A stretch of DNA of 64,000 bases from assembly GCF_964204865.1 (NCBI RefSeq), contig NC_135259.1, forward strand, positions 3,534,001 through 3,598,000, in the 5' to 3' direction. Both the position numbers and the translations under genes were made by a program. Of the stretch, positions 33,401 through 45,330 are shown piece after piece (within the stretch, counting starts at the first letter, position 1; each line of letters opens with the position of its first letter). The stretch is from Styela clava (lineage: Eukaryota; Chordata; Ascidiacea; Stolidobranchia; Styelidae). The notes beneath the pieces are model-generated. The model did no database searches. It was not told the origin of the DNA and saw only the letters and a list, made by a program, of their open reading frames with translations.

Positions 33401-33963
33401 GCGTCTTAATTCGACTCAACACGGGGAAACTCACCCGGCCCGGACACAGGTAGGATTGACAGATTGAGATCTTTTTTTGATTCTGTGGGTGGTGGTGCAT
33501 GGCCTTTCCTAGTTGGTGGAGCGATTTGTCTGGTTAATTCCGGTAACGAACCAGACACTGGCATGTTAAATAGTTACACGACCTTCTCGATCGGCGTCTA
33601 ACTTCTTAGAGGGACTAGTGGCGTTTAGCCACACGAGATTAAGCAATACCAGGTTTGTGATGCCCTTGAATGTCCGAGCCGCACGTGCGCTACACTGAGT
33701 AAAGCAGCGAGTGTCTAACCTAGGCCGAAAGATCGGGGTAACCCGTTGAACCTCATTCGTGATTGGGATAGGGACTTGCAGTTGTTTCCCTTGAGCAAGG
33801 AATTCCCGTTAGGCGCATGTCATCAATTTGCGTTGATTTCGTCCCTGCCCTTTGTACACACCGCTCGTCGCTACAACCTATTGAATGGTACGATACTTTC
33901 AGATTTGTTGACGTAGTCGTAATCTAACGTGGCAGACTGTTGAGCTGAACGTTCCAGCAGCTC
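32608..33963 (+). pseudogene. 18S rRNA-like pseudogene 3 (internal deletions)
   Basis: It opens with TATCTGGTTGATCCTGCCA and closes with the same diverged 3' end as copy 1. Segments are lost after TTGTACTGTGACGGGGAGG and again after GAGGCCCTGTGATCGG. The middle and 3' parts closely match copy 1, sharing its T-tract and CATCAAGAGCG context. Confidence 0.87.
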
Positions 33964-34074
33964 CTTTTAGGTGGCTCAGTGAAATTTGACAGTATCGGAA
34001 AGTTGATTTTAGACATTGAAGTTGCAGTTTTGATAGAAGTTGTGCAGTGAATAAAAGACTGATTGAAAAATGGT

Positions 34075-34430
34075 ATAAGATAGTAATCCCAACAAAAGAT
34101 AATTCAATTTAGCAGTATAATAATATAATGATAATAGTATGGATGGTAGCAGGCAATAGTACTTCAGGTCTAACTAAGAATGACACCAGCATCTGCAAAC
34201 GTAATTAAACAGTGAATAATCGTCGAAAGTTACGGAACAGAGCCATCAAAATCGGTCATCGGTCTTCCGCTCATTCGAACCCTCAACGTAATATTGTATA
34301 TAATAAAACCAACATTCTGAAACTTGCTGATATTTATAAATTGAAGGTTCGTGAGCTTACAATACAAGATCATCATGCACGCCACTCTTTTTACTTATCT
34401 CAATTGTCACATTTCAAAACGCAAAATTGA
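34075..34430 (+). mobile_element. LINE 3' remnant, copy 2
   Basis: The frame from 34212 reads NKTNILKLADIYKLKVRELT then HHARHSFYLSQLSHFKTQN, in the style of CR1/L2 ORF2 C-termini. It follows 18S pseudogene 3 and about 110 nt of spacer absent from copy 1. Confidence 0.5.
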
Positions 34431-34742
34431 TTTAGATTGGTTGGTTTCGCGCCGACTGCTGACATGTGGTTGGCCGTCACTCATCCGCGACGAAGCCCAC
34501 GTGTCATTTTGCAATACGACAAGGTACAAACTAACCTAACCTAAGGCTCGTATGGGCTAAAGCTAACGAATAACTTGAGTGAGCCAAAAAAAGTTAGTAT
34601 ACAAATTAACCTAACCTAAGCCGAGGCCGCATGGGCAAGGCAACTGACCTAACCCAAATAGTGCATGATTGCCACCAGGTAAACTCATGTTGATAATAAA
34701 TGAAGCACAACCGGTGTTAGCAAAACGATGTAATTTGCCGAC

Positions 34743-34775
34743 GTTTCGAATTTCTATACAGAAAAACTTCATCAG
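34743..34775 (-). ncRNA. Hammerhead-ribozyme-like motif of Penelope-like element 2
   Basis: The same core as in element 1 is present: CTGATGA (34769-34775 complement), hairpin TTTCT/AGAAA, and GAAAC (34743-34747 complement). The right terminal repeat keeps the hairpin and GAAAC-like part but not the CTGATGA box. Confidence 0.55.
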
Positions 34776-34931
34776 GGCATGATATGGAAAGGGCACAAGT
34801 GGATATATATAGAGCAAGAAAAAAGGAAAAATAGGAAAAAATTATCATGGCGTCAACTCTAATCTAAAAGGATGATGATAAGATAATATGTATAAATAAA
34901 CAAACTAGCGCAAGTTCAAACAAAAAGGGGA

Positions 34932-36080
34932 CTATTTAAACAATGATTTATACACAGGCGGGAAAAGTGTGAATTCTTTGTCATTCATCGAATTCTTCTC
35001 TTTATTTATATGATAAGATTCGAGAAATAGTCTTCTCTTGTATTGAGTTTCTTTTTCTAGTATTCTGCTGTTTTCCCAGTCGATGCTATGGTTATTAGAA
35101 AGGGCGTGTTTCGAAAGGGCCGACTTGTCAATTTTCTTTTGTTTAATATCTCGTAGATGTGCCTTGCTGCGAATTTCCAGGCTTCCTTTGGTTTCTCCAA
35201 TGTAGACTGAAGAACAATCGCTGCATGGGGTTGCATATACAACTCCGTTTTTTTGTATAGGGCATGGGCGGTCTTTGACGTTGGAGAGCAATTGGCTGAT
35301 AGTGTTTTGGGATTTAAAACTTACTATGATTTTAACGTCTTCCAAAAATTTTCGAATTTTTTCACTTAGTCCTTGGACATACGGAATGGTGGTAGATGAG
35401 ATTGGTTTGGGTTTATCAGGCAGTTTTTGAAGATTTACATGATTTCTGAACATTTTCGTTGGATATCCATTTTGTCGTAAAGTCTTCTTAATAAAATTTA
35501 TTTCTTGTTTCTGCTTTGTTTCATCCGATATAAGGGTTTTGGCACGATTCATAAGACTACTAAACACTGAACGTTTATGGTTAAGGGGGTGACTGGAGTT
35601 AAAATTAAGATAGCGATTTGTATGGGTCTTTTTCCTAAATATATCAGTCGTCAATTATCCATTTCCTTCTCTCTGTATCTGGACATCTAAGAAGGCTATT
35701 GTCCCCTTGACTTCTTTTTCTATGGTAAATTTTATGCTTGGTTCGATCGTGTTGATGTGGTCGTGGAACGCGTCACAAAATTCCTCTTTGATTATGTTGA
35801 ACGTATCATCAACATACCTTTCCCAGATTCTTGGGCCATTCGGAAAAGTCGTTAAGGCTCTTTCTTCCACATCTTCCATGACCATATTGGCAACAACGAC
35901 CGAAACAGGAGAACCCATGGCTGTACCAAAAATTTGTTTATAGTGCTCCCCTCTAAAGCTCAGATTGGCCGCACTTAAGCAAATATTTAAGGCTTCGCAA
36001 ATTTGGTCAATTGATAGTTTCGTCCTATCTTTCAGGTTATTATCATCTTCTAGTCGTTTCCGAGTTACTTTTAGCGCCAC
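34932..36080 (-). pseudogene. Penelope-like RT/GIY-YIG polyprotein with one in-frame stop (element 2)
   Basis: The open frame starts without ATG in the RT (LKVTRKRLEDDN), carries FGTAMGSPVS and RYVDDTF, and reaches an in-frame TAA at 35652-35654 after QREGNG. It then continues in the same frame through TDIFRKKTHTNRYL, a linker (KLPDKPKPISS) and GIY-YIG (GVVYATPC...VYIGETKGSLEIR), ending at YKSLFK. Only the TAA interrupts it, at the same codon as in element 1. RT motifs 1-3 are missing. Confidence 0.88.
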
Positions 36081-36684
36081 ATCAGATTTTCTGTATAGAA
36101 ATTCAAAACGTCGGCAAATTACATCGTTTTGCTAACACCGGTTGTGCTTCATTTATTATCAACATGACCTAACCCAAGTTAAGGCCCGCAGAGGCGAAAG
36201 CTTGAGCTAACGAACAACATCAGTGAGCCGAGGGCTCCCAGCGGGGCATTCCACGAACGATGCGCGCCCTCAGGGCGACGGGCGAGAGAGTGCTGCGTCG
36301 CCGACATCGTCGTCGAGAGCGACCGAGCCGAAAAATGTTATAATCTAAGCTAAGCCGAGGCCGCATGGGCAAGGCAACTAACCTAACGTAAGACCCTATG
36401 GGCTAAGGCTAACGAACAACTTGAGTGAGCCAAAAATGTAACCTAAACTAACCTAAGCCGAGACCGCACGGGCAAGCATACTGACCTAACCCTAGGTAAG
36501 GCCCGCAGGGGCAAAAGCTAGAGCTAACGAACAACTTGAATGAGCCGATGGCGGCGGACAGGGCATTTTGCGCACGAGGCGCGTTCCTCGGCGGCGGGCG
36601 AGAGAGTGCTGCGTCGCCGGCATCGGCGTCCAGAGCGGCAGAGCCGTTAACAGTACAAACGCGATGCTAATAAGCGAGCCGTTG

Positions 36685-37014
36685 TCTCGACTAATGTGTG
36701 GAAGGCGCTCGATCGAGCGTCTGGCTTGAACGCTTGCCGGCCAAGCAGAACGGTCGCATTGTTATGCCCGGGTTTTGGACAGAGCTGCAGGCGGACGGCA
36801 GAGCTCTTGTTCGTGCCAAACTCAATGAAGCGAGCTCGGGAGAGGGCGAGCGAAGACGAAAGGCAGAGCCTCGCCTGGCATTGCCTGGCGAAAACGTGGA
36901 CGTCGCGGCGACTGTCGAAGCCGAGTACGGCTGCAGGCGATTGCCTCGGCCACAAACAAATGCGACGAGCACGCGCCGGGCGGCATCGCAAGGGCCGAGC
37001 GCAGCTGTCGCAGA
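36685..37014 (+). other. 5' external-spacer-like segment before 18S pseudogene 4
   Basis: This is a near copy of the 30245 block, including CGATCGAGCGTCTGGC and the ACGTGGACGTCGCGGCG run. It directly abuts the 18S-like 5' end. Confidence 0.6.
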
Positions 37015-37672
37015 TATCTGGTTGATCCTGCCAGTAGTGATATTCTTGTCTCAAAGATTAAGTCATGCACGTGCAAGTGCGAGTTCTCGTAAAGCGAAAC
37101 TGTGAATGACTCATTAAATCAGCCTTGGTTTATTTGATCTCGTAAGCGAAGTGGATAACTGTGATAATTCTAGAGTTAATACGAGCATTAAGCTCCGACC
37201 TCGGGAGGCGCGCTTTTATCAGATCAAAATCGAACGGGTCTGTCCTGTGACGTTTGATGACTCTAGATAACCTCGCGGATCGTATGGTCTCTCCACCGTC
37301 GACGTATCATTTCAGTGTTTGTCAGTGTTTCTTAGAGGGACTAGTGGCGTTTAGCCACACGAGATTGAGCATCATCAGGTTTGTGATGCCCTTAGATGTC
37401 CGAGGCCGCACGCGCTCTACACTGAGTAAAGCAGCGAGTGTGAAAGATCCGGGTAACCTGTTGAACCTCATTCGTGATTGGGATAGGGACTTGCAATTGT
37501 TTCCCTTAAAATAGTAATTCCCAGTTAGCGCAAGTCATCAACTTGCTTTGATCACGTCCCTGCCTTTTGTACACACCGCTCGTCGCTACTATCGATTGAA
37601 TGGTATGATACTTTCAAATTTGTTGACGTAATCTAACGTGGCAGACAGTTGAGCTGAATGTTCCAGCAGCTT
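37015..37672 (+). pseudogene. 18S rRNA-like pseudogene 4 (about 1 kb internal deletion)
   Basis: The 5' 300 nt match copy 2. After TATCATTTCAGTGTTTGTC the sequence jumps to TTCTTAGAGGGACTAGTGG, losing roughly 1 kb, and then runs to the common 3' end. The GTGTTTGT repeat at the junction suggests deletion between short repeats. Confidence 0.87.
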
Positions 37673-37799
37673 ATTTTAGTTGGCTCAGTGAGGTGTGACA
37701 GCACCGGAAAGCTGATTAAAGACGTCGTTGTTGAAGTTGCAGTTTTGATAGAAGTTGTGCAGTGAATAAATGACTGATTGAAAGATGGTATCAGATAGT

Positions 37800-38150
37800 T
37801 ATTCCAACAAAAGATAATTTAATTTAGCAGCATAATATTATAATTATGATAGTATGGATGGTAGCAGGCAATAGTACTTTAGGTCTAACTAAGAATGACA
37901 CCAGCATCTGCAAACGTAATAACACAGTGAATAATCGTCGAAATGTTACGGAACAGAGCCATTAAAATCCTTCATCGGTCTTCCGCTCATTTAACGCTCA
38001 ACGTAATATTGTATATAATAAAACCAACATTCTAAAACTTGCAGACATTTATAAATTGAAGGTCGGTAAGCTTACAATACAAGATCAGCATTCACGCCAC
38101 TCTTTTTACTTATCTCAATTGTCACAATTCAAAACGCAAAATTGATTTAG
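37800..38150 (+). mobile_element. LINE 3' remnant, copy 3
   Basis: This segment follows 18S pseudogene 4 with the same linker as copy 2. The sequence ACATTCTAAAACTTGCAGAC matches the NILKLAD coding part. It marks the right end of the amplified block. Confidence 0.5.
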
Positions 38151-38152
38151 AT

Positions 38153-38566
38153 ATAAGTGTGTAAAATAATGAAACGATATACCAAGTGAGTTGAAAAGCA
38201 TGTCTCACCAGCTATCCAAAGCAGAGGTAATAAATATCAGTGTAAAAATATATACAATACGATTTCGATTGAGGTTAGCAGGGGTCAATACCTCATGCAC
38301 ATTTTTTCTGGCAACTGTTTTCCGACTGCATTAAAGGAAAACATGTGATATAAAACTAAACGCTTTCTCTTGCCGCTTCTGTTTCAAATTTTGTCACATA
38401 TGTGTCATATTACTCTTGGTGTTGTTTTGATTTAGTGACCGTATGGTCCATCCAACCTCCTATCATTTCCGTTGTCAGTCGATTATCCTTCTTTTACTTA
38501 TTGAATTTTGTTATTTGTGTTTTTTGTTTGCTTTGTTGGCTATTTAGTGGTTGATGAATAATATAT
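38153..38566. other. Non-coding, no gene recognised
   Basis: AT-rich sequence lies between the ribosomal-like block and a CCAT microsatellite. No feature can be assigned. Confidence 0.4.
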
Positions 38567-38590
38567 CCATCCATCCATCCATCCATCCAG
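38567..38590. repeat. TCCA microsatellite
   Basis: About six perfect tetranucleotide repeats (TCCA) stand just before the BEL/Pao remnant. Confidence 0.9.
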
Positions 38591-38594
38591 AAAA

Positions 38595-41115
38595 GTGAAA
38601 GTTTATGCAATTTTAGATGAACAATCTGATACCACTTTCTTTTCGGATGATGTCAGACTAAGCTGGAAGATACAGTGGAAAAAGGATATGCTGAGAGATT
38701 GTCCGATGGTGATAATGGTAATCCAGGATATGTTTGATATATTCCACATCGTGTGTGTTTCATCCTTGTAAGCCAAACAAGATCAAAGTTGTATTCAACT
38801 GCAGTTGGCAGACATCGAATCAATGTTTTATCAAGTTCGAATTAACGAAGAAGACAGAGATTTTGTCAGATTTCTGTGGTGGGACAATGGTGATTGCACG
38901 AAACAACTTAGTTGTTAAATGTTGCGAGTTATGGTGTTTGGTTCTACGTCGAGTCCATCGTGCTGTAATTTTGTCCTCAAGAAAACTGCAGATGATTACG
39001 AAAAAAAATTTGGTAAAGATGCATATCAATTCCTGAGAAAAAATTCTTATGTTGATGACGGTTTAAAGTCAGTCCTAAAGGAGTTTCAACTTGACAAAAT
39101 TTGTGTCTAATACCAATGAAGTTTTACAAACTGTTGATGATATTGATCGCTCGACAAATTTCAAGAATTTAGATCATGGGAGTATCCCAATACCAGTTGA
39201 AAAAGCACTGGAACGTGGAATTCTGTCAACCGCATGTTCAATCTACGATCCAATCGGATTTATTGCCCCTGTTGTTTTAGAAGGAAATCGCATTTTTCAG
39301 AAATTGTGTCGTGATAAGTACGAATGGAATGATTCCGTTTCAGATAGTTTGAGATCAATAAGGGAGCGATGGAGAAATGATCTTCATCGTCTTGCCAAAT
39401 TAAAGATTCGACGATGTTTCAAGCCATGTAGTTTTGGTGGAATCAAGAAAACTGAATTACATCACTCTAGTGATGCCTAGACATGTGGATATGACCAAAC
39501 AGAAAAATCAAATTCATTGTTCATTCGTGATAGGCAAGCTTAGATAGAGTAGCACCATTGAAACCTATCACGATACCTTGATTGAAGGCGACTGCGGCAC
39601 TTGTATCTGTTCGGGTTGGAGTCATGTTGAGGCAGGAATCGCATTTTGTCAACATCAAGAAAACATATTGGACAGACAGTAAAGTTGTTCTTTGTTATGT
39701 TTCAAATGATTCTAGTCGATTTTACGTATATGTGGCAAACCGTGTTCAATAGATCTGTGATCATAGTGAGCTAAATCAATGGTTCTAAATCAAAGGGTTT
39801 GCACATTAATTCGAAGAGCTTGATGCTTCGGATTAAGATATTCGTAATTCTGTGACATTTTTGACCAAATAAAAGAGCAATCTTTTATACAAAGCTCAGA
39901 CAGTTGCTTTCATTTTATGCTGATGGCTGAAATTTTTTTAAATTGTAAAAACAAGAATTTGACTTAATCTTTTGGTTCAATAACTGCACAAGAGATGGAA
40001 GATGCTAAGAAATTAATTTTAAAACTTATGCAATGTCAAGTGTATCTGGATGAAATCGAAATATGAACAAACCTGAGAAATTTGATACTGTAAAGAAATT
40101 GTCATCATTATTCAAGCTTGATCCATGTATAGGATCTGATGGATTGTTGAGAATTGGGGAAGACTGAAAGATTCAAGTTTGCCTGGAGAATTGAAGCATC
40201 CTGTTATATTGCCCAAGTCTCATCATATTACAACTCTGATAACCAAGCATTATCATGAACTCGTGAAACATCAAGGGCGTGGAATAACACTCAATGAAAT
40301 TAGATCTGCTGGATTTTAGATAGTTTATGGTATTACTGCTAGATGAAGATTTATTTGCAGAAATGGACCAATCAGACAACTGAGATGTGACCGTGGAATA
40401 AATATGGTTGGAGCATCAAGGGAATTAATAGAGACAATGTATCATTCAAAAATTCAACAAGTTTTACTTGAAGAAAATTGTGATTATTACCAATTCAAAT
40501 TCAACGTCAGCGCCGCAAGTTATCAGGGCGTTTGGAAACGTCAAATTCGTAGTATTAGAGCAGTTCTTTCATCTATCCTAGAAAAGAATGGAAGGCAACT
40601 AGATGAGGGATTCTCTGCGCACTCTGGTGGCAGAGGCTGAAGCAGATGTTGATGGACGTCCTCTAGTTGTGGATAATTTGTCATGTCCTGATTCACCACT
40701 GCCTCTGAAACCTGATCATTTGTTGACTGCGAAGACAAAGCTTGTATTACCACCACCAGGTGTATTTGGAAGGGAAGATTTGTACTCGCGCAAAAGATGG
40801 AGGAGAATACAGCATTTAGCCAATGAATTTTGAATTCGATTTTGTAAAGATTATTTACAATCACTCCAAGTTTGTCAAAAGTGGAACAAAGTTCAACGTG
40901 ACCTCAAAATTGGTGTTGTTGTCATAGTCGTTGACGAAAATACACCAAGAAATCAGTAGAAGATGGCAAGAATTGTTGATGTCTATCTCGATGCAGATGG
41001 TCATGTCCAAAGAGTTTGAGTTCACATAAGAGATTTAAAACTCGATGAGAGAGGAAAGGGTAAAAAAGATGTTCTCTTTCTTGATCGTCCAATCCAGAAG
41101 TTGAATAGACATTGT
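38595..41115 (+). mobile_element. Degenerate BEL/Pao LTR-retrotransposon (protease to integrase)
   Basis: In order: an A17-type protease start (VYAILDEQSD), an RT with FYQVRINEEDRDFVRFLWW, then FGSTSSPSCCNFVLKKTA and the catalytic YVDDGLKSV (39050-39070), the Pao signature ILSTACSIYDPIGFIAPVVL (39091-39480), RNase H bits (WTDSKVVL, FYVYVANRVQ, about 39670-39750), the integrase ASYQGVWKRQIRSIRAVL and LKPDHLLT (40404-40833), and the C-terminal WNKVQRDLKIG...NTPRNQ and FLDRPIQKL (40870-41110). Stops, frameshifts and deletions occur throughout. I could not identify LTRs. Confidence 0.87.
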
Positions 41116-41896
41116 GAAAATTGTAATTTTATTTGAGCCGTCATTTTATTTATTGCTCTTTATCGTCTCATTGTGGTGCTTTGTTTTATCGAGCAAGTTT
41201 ATCGCGTGGTTACGCCATTTTCAGGATTTGGTTGAACAGGCTGACAGAATTTTGTGCTTCTCTGATTTGGTCTAATATATTCATCTTTTTCCATGCAGTT
41301 GAGATTGTTTAAATATTAAATTGAAGTATCTGCTTGTTTATAATATTATTAGCCGAGAGAATCGGTAAGTTATATTTTATGTAAGAGTATTTCTATATTT
41401 AGGAATTCATTGGCTGAATGTTTCTACTTGATTAATATATAAATTTCGTTGCAAATGCGTATTAGTATTTTAGAATAAGTGAACTCTGGACAAAGTATTG
41501 TCTGCTATTATTCATAAGTAACTCTGCCTTCTTTATCGTGTAATCAAGTACCGGTATTCTGTATCCTGGCAAACTGCCAAATGTCTCTAATATTTTTAGG
41601 TCATCACTATTGTGTTTCGGTTATAAGTGTAACTCTTGTTTTAATTGCAGCTTACACACATCATCAGTTCATTGAGACACTATATTGGAACGCTTCAAAC
41701 CGGTAACAACAATTTCATTCTGTCATTTTAGAACACGATTTGGAAGTAACATCAAAACATTGTGTTGGACAGTTTCTTGGGGTATCCAGGTTTCAGTGAG
41801 TGCAGTAGTGCGTTAAACGACGGTTATACCCGGCGGAACATACGACTGCGAGTCTGCGACGAAAGAATCAAATAAGACTGTAAGACTCGTAGCATC
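41116..41896. other. Non-coding, possible 3' LTR remnant of the BEL/Pao element
   Basis: There is no reading frame of note. Its place after the integrase end suggests it may hold a 3' LTR, but there is no upstream partner to confirm this. Confidence 0.3.
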
Positions 41897-44800
41897 GTGA
41901 ATAGCGGCCGTAATAAAGAGAGTAACTGGAAGAAGGATGCATGGGAAAAGGTTGTTACCGACATTGAGAAAGGTTTTGAAAATGGCGAAGGTTACGAACT
42001 AAGCTATGTTAGGGATCAAATGAACAGCTATTATGCCGAAGGTTGTATTAATAACAGAGAGGTAAATATTCTCCTGCCGAATCACTTTGGCGATAGTGTC
42101 AGCTTCAAAAGGCCAAGGCAAATGAACAAGTCAGAATTAATCTTTAGCAAAAAAGTTAAAACTGAATACATGGCAGAAATTATCCGGTCAAATGATCCTA
42201 TACGGGAGTGTGCGCGGATGATCAGATAGTAGTTGTTAGATGTAAACTTTGATCTGCGAGTCAGATTCTGTGATGCAAATGACCCGAAAACAACGTGGGA
42301 CGCCGTACAAGTTCCCAAACCACTACTTACATTCTTGGCTACTTTAAAAATTATTTTTAATGCAGCGGAGATTTCTGCAGGTCCCCAATTTGTAAATGAT
42401 GAAGATGGTCGCCAAATGATGATAACGGAGGCATTTCGCAGTATCGATTTGAATTTTAGACAAATGCATTGCCTGTTCCATGTTATGTATTATGATTTTC
42501 ATCGTGGTCATCATATTATGAATAGTAAGGCCATATATGATGCCTGTAAAAGTGCAACCCTTATAACTAGCTTCCATCTGTTTGGCTTGTGTAGCAGTTA
42601 CGATGAGCTTATGCGTCACCAAAACGACATGGCTTCTTTCATTGTTAAGAGTAGCTCATACAAAGTCACTTTTCCAAGCAACTCTGACAAATCAATGTTT
42701 ACAGTAGCTGCTTTTGATAACTTCGATCACGATGAAGCGAATATCTCCGGACAAGGCGGAAGCTATGACAATGTATCAGTCATGTTTCCAGATGACGGGG
42801 AGGAGATTGGTCAAAAACCATTCCGGTCGGACACTAGTGTTAAACATGGATCCCGCACCTTTTCTTTAATCTAAAGTGCCAATCGCTGAGAGAATTTTTC
42901 AAGCCTGCTAAAAAACAGCTCTTTCTGCCAACTACCACGTTTTATTTGTCACTCCGGTAAATTGAGATATGTGTAATGACGTAAAAACAAAAGAAATAGC
43001 ATGGCAGCTGTGTAGAACGGATTTATCAAAAGAAAATCAGGGTCGCTTGAACCTCCGACCCGAGAGTCGAAGTATGCCCGTCAGGAGTGTCTCGAACTCT
43101 GTGCTCAGTGTCAGTGACATTCATTTGAAGCGTGTAGGATTTCTTCCAGTGCTTCCCTACCCAGTTACTGAATATGATACATAGCAAAATTTCAGGATGT
43201 TCTTTCACCTTTCACATCTAGACCAATCGAAACTTCCTGTCACTTGTGATGAGGGTGTCTCTGTCTATCGTATAGCACGAGAAATACAATATGTCCGATC
43301 GTTGAAGGGGATGCAGATGTTGAAAGAAGTTTTTTCAAGTAGGACGGGAGGATAGTTAAATATGAGAATGTTCTTAACAGTCTTCAACTTTCAAAGGAAA
43401 AGGTATCTTCAAAGCCAGCATCTAGTGTTCCACATCTTAGCAAATGCCAAAACGAGATCAGTTTCCCTCTAACTGATGAATTTCAATAATTTGTTTCCAG
43501 ATGCAGTGAGGGAAGCAATTTCTTCAAGTTTTGGGAAACTTTTCCTTACTTGGGGTCCTGTCTTGAAAAATTTATCCGGAGTGATCGAGAAGGTAATTGG
43601 AGTTTGCAAGTTCAAGCCATCCAAAATAGGTTGCTCATCCTGGCGCTGCATTTGACTCGATAAACAATCTTGGATGGTGTACCATTTATAGGCAACGTCT
43701 ACTTATAACGAACCCAGAAGTGTTCTCGGCTTTCATGGAGGGGAGGTTAGCCATAATACGAACGGCAGTTTCAAATCGGTTGGGGCAGATCTAGCATTAG
43801 AGCAAACGATCAACAAGGCACAGAAAAGTGCTTCGGGAATCATCGGCAGTTCAAAAAAAAACACCTTTGTGACAAAATGGGAGCTGACATATCATGAAAT
43901 GATCGCCGTCACCAATTTCGGGAGCTGGAGTTGGGGGTTTCTCATATGAATTAAAAGTGAACAGAGCATTTAGTAAGGCAGGGACTGTATTCGAGGGGAA
44001 TAACATTTAATCCATCCTGAAGGTCGTACGGAAAAACGATTTTTTTTTTAAATGTCTCCTAAAAAGAAACGGCTGCACAACATCCTCAGTAACGAAGGCC
44101 CATCGAGGTCAGAGAACAACTTCTCAATGTAAACAAAATTGCTAACTAAGGTATTTAAAAGTTTCAAGGATTTCTCCAATACATTTTTGAGGTTTCACGC
44201 CTCCTCAACAAAGGGCGCTAAGAATTGACTTAGTGTTTAACTCTTACAAGAAGAGATCGTTGAAAGTTTATGAGCGTCAAAGAAAACTGCGACTGTGGCA
44301 GTCATAGAACTGCTTGTTATACAGGGGTGACGCCGCTACCACGTAAAATGGTCAAGTTCTGGCGGTTTAGTGACAACAAATTCAAGCGCGAATGTCTGAT
44401 TCATGAAGATGCCCTTGAAATGAATTCGTTTCCATCTCCGTGGCAAATCTTTGTGAGCCATTTCTATGGACTTGCTGACAGCATTTCCATTCCTTGTTTG
44501 TCAGAGGCGTTTGATACCACAGTGCTGTCATCCGACCTCTAGAATCTAGATGGAGTCTAGATAGACGTGGAAGAAGCTGACATGAGATGCATACCACATG
44601 GGAAGCACGCCGTTAATCAAGGAACAAAACAGATCGTTGTTTTGTCATCCAATAAACACGTATTCATTCATCTTGTTTGTCTACTACTGAAAAGAGCTAA
44701 TCAGGGACGGCCTCAATGAACTTTGAATTATAACTGGTGTTGGCAGTTCAACAAGGTTTATTTATACCTGTGCACATTCTTGTCAAAAAAATTGGACCTG

Positions 44801-45330
44801 GTATGTGTGATATCATTCCTTCTATTCATGCAATAACTGCTGCGATTATGTCAGCAAGATTGGGACAAGACTTTCACGTGATGCGAAATGGTCTGAAGAA
44901 AGTGATATTTAAGGCAGAAAGAAGCCTATCTAACTCAAATTCTGAAGAAAGAAGCAAGCTTGGAAACAATAAACAAGCTCCGAGGCTAAAATATCATCAT
45001 TAGAAGAAAGAATCGTTGGAAACCCGCCCCAACAATTCACCCCCCTACAATTCACGCTATAGGAATTCACATCAGGAGAGCGTTATTGCAACGCATCAGA
45101 TGGTGTTCCTAACTTCATCTCAGGTTACTCTTGAACCCAAGATAGCTTTGAACTTAATGGAGATCTTTATGTCCCAGTTAGAGGCAGCAATCCGATTCCT
45201 GAATACCTATCGATCCCATGCACACGCAAGCCGTGCGGGACAAAACGATGCTCTCGTCGCAACTTAGGAAAGCCTTGCTGTGCATTCTGTGATTGTCAAA
45301 GTAGCATCTCGATTGGTAATTACAAATGCC
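41897..45330 (+). pseudogene. Decayed member of a large multicopy invertebrate protein family with C-terminal CXC-like Cys motif
   Basis: One frame runs 41897-42874 broken only by TAG TAG at 42227-42232: DAWEKVVTDIEKGFENGEGY, then VRFCDANDPKTTW, IMYYDFHRGHHIMNSKAIYD, AAFDNFDHDEANISG and VKHGSRTF. Further pieces: RVGFLPVLPYPVTEYDT (to 43184), LPVTCDEGV..YRIAREIQ fused to YVRSLKGMQ (about 43230-43340; some 100 residues deleted), VGADLALEQTINKAQKS (43770-43840), VEEADMRCIPHGKHAVNQG (about 44560-44630), FIPVHILVKKIG...HAIT (44737-45003) and ELNGDLYVPVRGSNPIPEYL with a Cys-rich end CTRKPCGTKRCSRR..CCAFCDC (45150-45290). I recognise this order from uncharacterised proteins repeated many times in cnidarian and other invertebrate genomes. 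Their function is unknown to me. Confidence 0.6.

Larger units (their letters stand above)
34685..36167 (-). mobile_element. Penelope-like element 2 with inverted terminal repeats
   Basis: Inverted repeats of 81 nt lie at 34685-34765 and 36087-36167, with one mismatch. They include the 58-nt arm of element 1 plus an outer TCATGTTGATAATAAATGAA part. The inside is colinear with element 1 and clearly the same copy lineage. Confidence 0.88.

Noticed and set aside
33964-34020. A GGCTCAGTG stretch after 18S pseudogene 3 as a tRNA A box
   Set aside because: No B box or cloverleaf arms follow at the proper spacing.
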